Source of the DNA: Bacteroidales bacterium
Lineage (GTDB): Bacteria; Bacteroidota; Bacteroidia; Bacteroidales; Muribaculaceae
Direction: 5' to 3'
NCBI GenBank assembly: GCA_900755985.1
Contig: CAAEIL010000180.1
Span: forward strand, 1 to 5,790
DNA length: 5,790 nt
In this document: positions 1-5,285 of the stretch, piece after piece
Layout: the number at the start of each line of letters is the position of its first letter
Position numbering within the stretch: the first letter of the stretch is position 1
Made by a program: the position numbers and the translations under genes
Notes under the pieces: generated by a model
Database searches by the model: none
Seen by the model: only the letters and a program-made list of their open reading frames with translations
What the model was told of the DNA's origin: nothing

Positions 1-673
1 TGCTCAGGTAGTCGCGGAAACAATGGATGTGGCGCATGCCGTGGGTATCAGTGCCGATGAAGTCGACCATGCCGGCATCGACAAGGCTCTCGGCCATCTT
101 TTTCTCGCCTTTGCCGTAATAGCCGGCCAGTGACAGCAAGTTGACCTGAAAGTTGACTCCGAGCTGTTTTATCTCGTTGTAACGTTCGGGGCGTGTATGA
201 TAATAGAGGTAGCGCTCGGGGTGGGCAAGGATTAGTTTGTAGCCTTTGACCTGAAGGTCGAAAATCAGTTGGTCGATATTCCATGGTTCCTGAATAAACG
301 AGTTCTCGATAAGGAGATAGTTGTCAGGGTAAGGCATGAGATGTCCGGCAGCGAACTGCTGCTCGAAAAATTCGTCGAGTCGGTATTCGGCTGTTTGCCG
401 TATGTCTATTGATACATTATTGTCGCGAAGTCCTTTGCGCAGCGCGGCAAGAGGCTCGGCAAGAGTTTCGGCGGTGTTCTCGAAAGTTGCCTGAGTGACG
501 TGAGGAGTGACTATGATGCGCCGTATGCCGAGTTCTTCGAGGCCTTGGGCAAGTTTTACGGAGGTGTCGACGTCGGGCGAGCCGTCATCGACACCGGGAA
601 CTATATGGCAATGAATGTCAGTTGTAAACCAGAGCTTTATAGGCTCTTTAGACTTATTGAAGAAGTTAAACAT
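1..673 (-). CDS. CpsB/CapC-family PHP-domain tyrosine-protein phosphatase, C-terminus cut by window edge
   Basis: The minus strand from the ATG at 673-671 reads 224 codons without a stop and runs off the left edge. It has the PHP metallophosphoesterase motifs in order: DIHCHIVPGVDDGS (His21, His23, with Asp29/Asp30), TPH (His58), AEYRLDE (Glu97), AHPERY (His151) and GTDTHG (Asp209, His211). These match the metal-binding ligands of the CpsB/CapC/YwqE family of manganese-dependent protein-tyrosine phosphatases. In known members these dephosphorylate the tyrosine kinase that controls capsule or exopolysaccharide chain length. Family members are about 240-260 residues, so only the last few dozen are missing. 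There is no signal peptide, so it should be cytoplasmic. The start is fixed because DIHCH lies 20 residues downstream, typical for the family, and no upstream in-frame extension looks coding. It is divergent from the carboxyltransferase gene. No kinase or glycosyltransferase is visible here, so the capsule link is family-based inference. Some annotations call such proteins histidinol phosphatase-like. Confidence 0.93.
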   Translation of the reverse strand, partial: MFNFFNKSKEPIKLWFTTDIHCHIVPGVDDGSPDVDTSVKLAQGLEELGIRRIIVTPHVTQATFENTAETLAEPLAALRKGLRDNNVSIDIRQTAEYRLDEFFEQQFAAGHLMPYPDNYLLIENSFIQEPWNIDQLIFDLQVKGYKLILAHPERYLYYHTRPERYNEIKQLGVNFQVNLLSLAGYYGKGEKKMAESLVDAGMVDFIGTDTHGMRHIHCFRDYLS

Positions 674-695
674 GAGTGTTTGTAATAAAGGTATC

Positions 696-736
696 GAACT
701 TGTTTAATCTTACCATTTAAAAGTTTAAACAAGTTC
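696..736. repeat. Perfect 12-bp inverted repeat upstream of the phosphatase gene
   Basis: GAACTTGTTTAA at 696-707 is the exact reverse complement of TTAAACAAGTTC at 725-736, separated by 17 bases. It lies between the proposed transcription start of the minus-strand phosphatase gene (about 748) and its ATG, so it would form a stem in the mRNA leader about 22 bases before the start codon. As DNA it could equally be a dyad operator with arm centres 29 bp apart. No T-tract follows either arm, so it is not a typical terminator. Confidence 0.7.
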
Positions 737-754
737 ATTTGGGAGTTTACACTG

Positions 755-762
755 CAAAGGTA
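755..762 (-). promoter_or_regulatory. Bacteroidota -7 box for the phosphatase gene
   Basis: On the minus strand this reads TACCTTTG, an exact match to the TAnnTTTG -7 consensus. Transcription would start near 748, giving a leader of roughly 75 bases before the ATG at 673. I see no good TTTG -33 box at the usual spacing; only A/T-rich sequence and a TTTC (790-787) at 24 bases. The call therefore rests on the -7 element and its position. Confidence 0.5.
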
Positions 763-792
763 CTGAAAGTTTGATAAAAAATTATTGAAAAA

Positions 793-825
793 TTTCTTTA
801 ATATGAAAATTTTACTTTAACTTTG
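793..825 (+). promoter_or_regulatory. Bacteroidota-type promoter for the carboxyltransferase gene
   Basis: TAACTTTG at 818-825 matches the TAnnTTTG -7 consensus exactly. The -33 position holds TTTC (793-796), a one-base mismatch to TTTG, with 21 bases between. The start of transcription would be near 831, leaving a leader of about 87 bases. The -7 boxes of this promoter and of the divergent phosphatase promoter (755-762) are about 55 bp apart, so regulators binding between them could affect both. Confidence 0.65.
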
Positions 826-832
826 CAAAAAG

Positions 833-853
833 GCATGCCCGGAGGGGCTATGC
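833..853 (+). other. Hairpin at the 5' end of the carboxyltransferase mRNA
   Basis: GCATGCCC (833-840) can pair with GGGCTATGC (845-853) through eight base pairs with one bulged T at 849 and a GGAG loop (841-844). It begins almost at the predicted transcription start, so the mRNA would carry a stem at its very 5' end. This could protect the transcript from decay. The pairing is seen in the sequence; the function is inference. Confidence 0.45.
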
Positions 854-917
854 TATGGCACATTTTTCACACTGATTCATAATAAACATCAATACAATCC
901 TTTAAAACAACCTAAGT

Positions 918-2795
918 ATGGAACGTAAACTGAAAATTCGCGACCTGACTCTTCGCGACGGCCAGCAGTCGCTGTTCGCAACCCGTCTGAGCCAGACTGA
1001 GATTGACAAACTGTTGCCTTATTACAAGAACGCCGGCTTCTATATCATGGAAGTGTGGGGTGGCGCGGTGCCAGACTCGGTTATGCGCTATCTCGACGAA
1101 TCGCCATGGACACGCCTCCGCACCATATCCAAAGAGATGAAGGGCATATCGCTGTTGTCGGCCCTTTCGCGCGGACGCAACCTTTTCGGCTACGTGCCTT
1201 ATCCCGATACCGTTCTGGCCGGTTTCTATAAAGAAGCTATCGCCAATGGACTCAATGTGATGCGTATCTTTGACGCCCTCAATGATATTGACAATGTCAA
1301 GGAATCCATTAAACTCATCAACGAGATGGGTGGTATTGCAGACGGCGCTGTCTGCTACACCGTCGACCCAAAGCCCGAGGCTCAGCCCGAGGAGGCTCCC
1401 AAGGGCTTCTTCGCCAAACTCTTCGGCAAAAAAGCTGCTCCGGCTCCCGAACCTGAAAAAATCTTCACTGACGAATATTTTGTCGAAAAAGCCAAGGCTA
1501 TGGAAGCACTCGGAGCCAAAATTATCACCCTCAAAGACATGGCCGGCCTGGTAACTCCCTCGCGCGCCGCTTCGATTATATCGAAACTCAAAGCCAATGT
1601 CAAGGTGCCTGTTGACTTCCATACACATTGTACTCCCGGTTATGGCCTTGCATCTTCGCTTATGGCCATCCTCAACGGCGTTGACATCCTTGACACCAAC
1701 ATCTGGTGGTTCAGCGAAGGCTCGGCAGCCCCCGCTATCGAACTTGTCTATGTATTCTGCAAAAAACTTGGCATAGAAGTCGAGTGCAATATGGAGGCCG
1801 TCGGCGAAATACGTACCCGTCTTCGCGGTGCCCGCGAGTCGCTGCGCGACTTCGACCTTAATAAAGACAAGTTCCCCAAAGATTTTGACCCGCTCAAAGA
1901 CACACTGCCTGCCGAAATCGACGCACAGTTCGACGCCGCTATCGCTGCTGCCAAAGCCGGCGACGAAGCCGCATTGCTTGATGCCTGCCACGCAATCGAA
2001 GACTACTTCGGATTCCCCAAACCCAACCTTCTGGTCAAAGAAGCCGAAGTCCCCGGAGGTATGTATTCGAACATGGTTGCACAGCTTAAACAGCTTGGTG
2101 CCAGCGACCTGCTCGACGACGCCATGCGACTGATTCCTATGGTTCGCCGCGATGCCGGTCTGGTGCCTCTGGTTACCCCCACATCACAGATTGTCGGCTC
2201 CCAGGCCGTCATGGTCGCCATTGACCGCCGCAAGGGCAATCCCGACTACACCACAAAGTCCAACCAGTTTATCTCGCTGGTCAAGGGCGAGTATGGCCAC
2301 ACGCCCGTCGCTATCAAGGCTGACTTCCGCGAAAAAATCACCGGCGACCCCGTCGAACATCCCTACGACGTTAGCAAATATAAAAAGCCCGCAAATCCCA
2401 CACTCGACGATATGGGCGGAGCCAAACTCGCCGCTAACCGCGAAGAAGAGCTGCTGCTCGAACTTCTGCCCAACGTAGCCAACGGATTCCTGCGCAAACG
2501 TCGCGCCGAAGAATATGCCAAGATCGAAGCCGCCAACGCTCCCGCTCAGGAAGCAAAAGCTGCCGAAGAGCCCATTACCGGACCCACAATGACCGCCCCG
2601 ATGCCCGGCCGTATCGTCGAAATCAGCGTCAAGCCCGGTGACAGCGTCAAAAAAGGACAGACCGTCCTCGTATACGAAGCCATGAAGATGGAAAACGACC
2701 TCGCTGCCGAAAAAGACGGTGTTATCAAACGCATCTTTGTCACCCCCGGCCAGAATGTCGGCAACGACACCGTCCTTGTCGAGTTTGAAGGCTGA
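918..2795 (+). CDS. Biotin-dependent carboxyltransferase (oxaloacetate decarboxylase alpha / pyruvate carboxylase subunit B type) with C-terminal biotinyl domain
   Basis: This 625-residue cytoplasmic protein starts with the carboxyltransferase TIM barrel (about residues 5-290). The metal site is visible as LRDGQQS (Asp14), TLKDMAG (Lys206, the lysine carbamylated in relatives) and DFHTHCT (His235, His237). The conserved carboxylase domain follows (about 300-500), with VPGGMYSNM (378-386) and VTPTSQIVGSQA (419-430). After an Ala/Glu/Pro-rich linker (about 530-555) comes a biotinyl domain with EAMKMEN, biotin-accepting Lys590. Relatives move CO2 between biotin and pyruvate/oxaloacetate or a similar acid. 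No biotin carboxylase or membrane beta/gamma subunit is adjacent, so the partner, and whether it acts as Na+-pumping decarboxylase (oadA), pyruvate carboxylase (pycB) or transcarboxylase, cannot be settled here. Oddities are an insert of about 30 residues at 150-182 and departures in the barrel (EVWGGAVPDS and RGRNLFGYVPYPD, where relatives usually have EVWGGATFD and RGQNLLGYRHYAD). The ATG lies behind an A-rich leader without a Shine-Dalgarno sequence, and the gene has its own promoter and terminator. Confidence 0.95.
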   Translation: MERKLKIRDLTLRDGQQSLFATRLSQTEIDKLLPYYKNAGFYIMEVWGGAVPDSVMRYLDESPWTRLRTISKEMKGISLLSALSRGRNLFGYVPYPDTVLAGFYKEAIANGLNVMRIFDALNDIDNVKESIKLINEMGGIADGAVCYTVDPKPEAQPEEAPKGFFAKLFGKKAAPAPEPEKIFTDEYFVEKAKAMEALGAKIITLKDMAGLVTPSRAASIISKLKANVKVPVDFHTHCTPGYGLASSLMAILNGVDILDTNIWWFSEGSAAPAIELVYVFCKKLGIEVECNMEAVGEIRTRLRGARESLRDFDLNKDKFPKDFDPLKDTLPAEIDAQFDAAIAAAKAGDEAALLDACHAIEDYFGFPKPNLLVKEAEVPGGMYSNMVAQLKQLGASDLLDDAMRLIPMVRRDAGLVPLVTPTSQIVGSQAVMVAIDRRKGNPDYTTKSNQFISLVKGEYGHTPVAIKADFREKITGDPVEHPYDVSKYKKPANPTLDDMGGAKLAANREEELLLELLPNVANGFLRKRRAEEYAKIEAANAPAQEAKAAEEPITGPTMTAPMPGRIVEISVKPGDSVKKGQTVLVYEAMKMENDLAAEKDGVIKRIFVTPGQNVGNDTVLVEFEG

Positions 2796-2824
2796 CCCCT
2801 CCGACATCCCGAACACTCCATAAA

Positions 2825-2865
2825 GGCCGGCGACTGTGTCACAAGCAGTCGCCGGCCTCGTTGTT
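2825..2865 (+). terminator. Rho-independent-type terminator of the carboxyltransferase gene
   Basis: GGCCGGCGACTG (2825-2836) and CAGTCGCCGGCC (2846-2857) form a perfect 12-bp stem, extendable by one A-T pair, around a 9-base loop. It begins 29 bases after the TGA stop. The tail TCGTTGTT is only moderately T-rich, so termination may be incomplete, but stem strength and position make this the natural transcript end. Confidence 0.8.
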
Positions 2866-2940
2866 AAACTAATGCCATCGAAGGCTTCTGGTGCTATAAT
2901 ACAACAAGCACGTAGTCTGTCGACTATCGACTGTCCTTTG

Positions 2941-2963
2941 TTGTCTATCGTTGTTGTCTATCG
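2941..2963. repeat. Short direct repeat, TTGTCTATCG twice at period 13
   Basis: TTGTCTATCG occurs at 2941-2950 and 2954-2963. A related GTCGACTATCGAC dyad lies just upstream at 2919-2931, so CTATCG appears three times in about 40 bases. No function is evident. It may be a degenerate tandem repeat or spaced protein-binding sites upstream of the peptidase promoter. Confidence 0.5.
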
Positions 2964-2966
2964 CTG

Positions 2967-3008
2967 CCAAATTGAACATTTGGTGGCCCCGAAAATTTGT
3001 ATTTCGGG
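2967..3008. promoter_or_regulatory. Two adjacent inverted repeats, the second enclosing the -33 box: candidate operators
   Basis: CCAAAT (2967-2972) and ATTTGG (2978-2983) form a 6-bp dyad with a 5-base spacer. Five bases later, CCCGAAA (2988-2994) and TTTCGGG (3002-3008) form a perfect 7-bp dyad with a 7-base spacer. The spacer of the second contains the TTTG -33 box of the peptidase promoter (2996-2999). A regulator bound there would directly block or contact sigma factor. The dyads are seen; the operator role is inferred from position. Confidence 0.5.
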
Positions 3009-3026
3009 CAAAAAACTATAAATTTG
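2996..3026 (+). promoter_or_regulatory. Bacteroidota promoter of the peptidase-lipoprotein unit
   Basis: TTTG at 2996-2999 and TAAATTTG at 3019-3026 are exact matches to the -33 and -7 elements of the primary Bacteroidota sigma factor, with 19 bases between, which is the consensus spacing. Transcription should begin near 3032, leaving a leader of about 115-120 bases. This is the best promoter in the window. Confidence 0.8.
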
Positions 3027-3036
3027 CACTTACGAG

Positions 3037-3065
3037 CGAGCCGCACATCTTCAGTTTGTGGCTCG
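3037..3065 (+). other. Stem-loop in the peptidase mRNA leader
   Basis: CGAGCCGCA (3037-3045) pairs with TGTGGCTCG (3057-3065) through nine pairs including one G-U, with an 11-base loop. It starts within a few bases of the predicted transcription start. A weaker dyad CTTGG/CCAAG follows (3097-3101 and 3111-3115). I recognise no known riboswitch; a role in mRNA stability or regulation is possible but unproven. Confidence 0.4.
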
Positions 3066-3149
3066 GCGGACAGCATCACCGTTGTAACGTTTCCCGCTTG
3101 GCCTCTATGACCAAGGATTAAGTAAAACAAAAAGACTTATAAAAAATAT

Positions 3150-5285
3150 ATGATAAAATTAAAGATTTTGCTGATGGCCCAGGCCTTGGCTTTACCTTGT
3201 CTTATGAATTCTCAGAACGTCAAACTGACATATCCACAGGCGCCCCACGACAATACCGTTGACGAATATTTCGGGCGCAAGGTCGCCGACCCGTATCGGC
3301 CGGTGGAAGATGATACCGCAGCAGCCACCGCCGCCTGGGGTAAGGCCGAGAATGTCGTTACACGCGGATATTTGGACGCTATTGCCCTGCGCCCGGCCAT
3401 ACACGAGCGTCTGACACGTCTCAACAATTACGCCAAAATTTCGCTTCCAGGCAAACTCTACGACGGCAAATACTACTGGTACGAGAACGACGGCCTGAAG
3501 AATCAGTCGGTCCTATATCGCTCGGACCGTCCGGGTATCGACGGTGAAGTCTTTCTCGACCCCAATAAACTGTCAGACGATGGCACCGTGGCCTTAAAGG
3601 GCGTATACATGAGCCATGACGGGCGTTATACGGCCTACACCATATCGCGCAGCGGTTCGGACTGGACCGAAATTTTTGTCCTTGACACCAAGACCGGCCG
3701 ACTGCTCGACGACCACATAAACTGGGCCAAGTTTACCGGCGCCGACTGGCATGGCGACGGCTTCTATTATAGTGCATATCCCACACCCGAAAGCGGCAAG
3801 GAACTGTCGGCTGCCAACGAAGGCCATAATATCTAGTACCACCGTATAGGTACTCCGCAAAGTGCCGACACGCTGATATTCTCTGATCCGGCGGCTCCGT
3901 TGCATTTTCATTCTGCCTGGGTCGACCGCGACGAGACTGTCCTAGCTGTGTCGGTCGGCGGTCAGGGCAATGGCAACGCATTGATGGTCAAATCGCTCAA
4001 GGCCCCTGATGCTAAATGGGTGGAAGTGACACGCAGTCAGGATAAGGATATCCTGCCCATTGGCGTGCGTGACGGTCGACTCCTGCTAATGACCAACCTT
4101 GACGCGCCCAACTACCGTTTGGTATCCGCTCCCGTCGACAATCCTGTCATCGAAGCCTGGAAAGACATCATCCCCAACGGCGATAATGTTCTGGTCGGCG
4201 TCGACCGCGCCGGAGACAGACTCATTGCCACTTTCGACAAAGACGCCTCCAACCATGCCTACGTCTACGACTTCGAAGGCCGTATGCTCAACGAAATCAA
4301 GCTGCCGACCTATGGCAGCGCAGGCTTTTCGACATCGCCCGACAGCGACGAGATATTCTATGGCTTCTCGTCGTTTGTTTACCCTTCGGCATCGTACAGC
4401 TATGATATGGCAAGCGGAGTTTCGACACCATTGCGCTCGGCTTCCGTTGACGGCCTTAATCCTGACGATTACGTCACCGAGCAAGTATTCTATACATCAA
4501 AAGACGGCACCCGCGTGCCAATGTTCCTGACTTACCGCAAGGGCTTGAAGCGCGATGGCTCAAATCCGGTTTACCTTTACGGTTACGGTGGGTTCAATGT
4601 TACCCTGAATCCCGGTTTCAGCGCCAACCGCATGCTCTGGCTCGAAAATGGCGGTATCTATGCGCAGGCCAATCTGCGTGGCGGCAATGAGTACGGCGAG
4701 CCCTGGCATATAGCCGGTACTCTGCAACAGAAACAGAATGTCTTTGATGACTTTATCTGCGCTGCCGAATATATGATAAATGAAAAGTGGACCCGTCCCG
4801 AACTGCTTACCATCGAAGGCGGCTCGAACGGCGGTCTGCTCGTCGGTGCCGTCACCAATCAGCGTCCCGAACTCTTCGGCGTGGCTATCCCGCGTGTCGG
4901 TGTCATGGACATGATGCGTTATCATCTGTTCACTATCGGGTGGAACTGGGCACATGACTACGGCACTTCGGCCGATTCGCCCGAAATGGCCGCTTATCTG
5001 CTGGCTTACTCACCCCTGCACAACATACGCAACGACGGTACGCCTTACCCCGCAATCATGGTCACGACCGCCGACCATGACGACCGCGTTGTTCCGGCGC
5101 ACAGTTTCAAGTATGCCGCCACGTTGCAGATGTCCGACACCGGCGATCGCCCTAAACTCATACGCATCGACTCGAAGGCCGGTCATGGCGCAGGAAAGCC
5201 TATTTCGAAGGTCATCGACGAATATGCCGACATATATTCGTTCATATTCAACAACATACCTTTCGTTCCGGCTAAACTTAAATGA
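3150..5285 (+). pseudogene. Exported prolyl oligopeptidase (S9 family serine peptidase) interrupted by an in-frame TAG
   Basis: The reading frame from the ATG at 3150 to the TGA at 5283-5285 spans 711 codons, the usual family length, but has one TAG at 3834-3836 (codon 229). An N-terminal Lys-rich start plus a hydrophobic stretch (about residues 6-19) suggests export; the Cys17 context (LALPC) is a poor lipobox. The HDNTVDEYFGRKVADPYRPVE region, the propeller (about 70-430) and the alpha/beta-hydrolase domain follow in order. The catalytic triad is Ser559 (EGGSNGG), Asp644 (DHDDRVVP) and His679 (KAGHGAG), with Trp600 and Arg646 at substrate-binding positions. The family cleaves after proline in short peptides. 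The codons after the stop (YHRIGTPQSADTL) continue the family sequence with no frameshift, so a single base change from Tyr (TAT/TAC) or Gln (CAG) explains it. As written, the gene yields a 228-residue fragment without the triad. An annotator could split it into 3150-3836 and a 3' part whose first in-frame ATG is at 3984; that part alone lacks a complete propeller and signal peptide. A sequencing error, strain variant or readthrough remain possible. Confidence 0.9.

Larger units (their letters stand above)
2796..3149. other. Intergenic region without a gene
   Basis: These 354 bases separate the carboxyltransferase from the peptidase. They hold, in order, the terminator hairpin, a stretch with repeated CTATCG motifs (2919-2963), two inverted repeats (2967-2983 and 2988-3008), a strong Bacteroidota promoter (2996-3026), and a leader of about 115 bases with a stem-loop (3037-3065). 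Short open frames occur on both strands, but none has a recognisable motif or gene-like codon use. Confidence 0.8.

Noticed and set aside
500..685. Plus-strand 61-codon open frame near the left end
   Set aside because: It is the antisense of the phosphatase N-terminus, which contains the conserved PHP motifs.
912..1991. Long 359-codon open frame on the minus strand opposite the carboxyltransferase
   Set aside because: It is antisense to a gene with clear catalytic motifs, has no recognisable motif of its own and a Phe/Gly/Val/His-rich composition typical of antisense frames in GC-rich genes.
2895..2900. TATAAT resembling a sigma70 -10 box
   Set aside because: The promoters here follow the Bacteroidota TAnnTTTG form, there is no matching upstream element, and a better promoter lies at 2996-3026.
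2836..3021. Small open frame across the terminator and peptidase promoter
   Set aside because: It begins inside the terminator stem, covers regulatory elements and has no gene-like codon use or motif.
3900..5285. Treating the 3' part of the peptidase as an independent gene starting at the TTG at 3900
   Set aside because: The TTG encodes a leucine in the middle of the propeller, has no start-site context, and the sequence before it continues the same frame back to the TAG.
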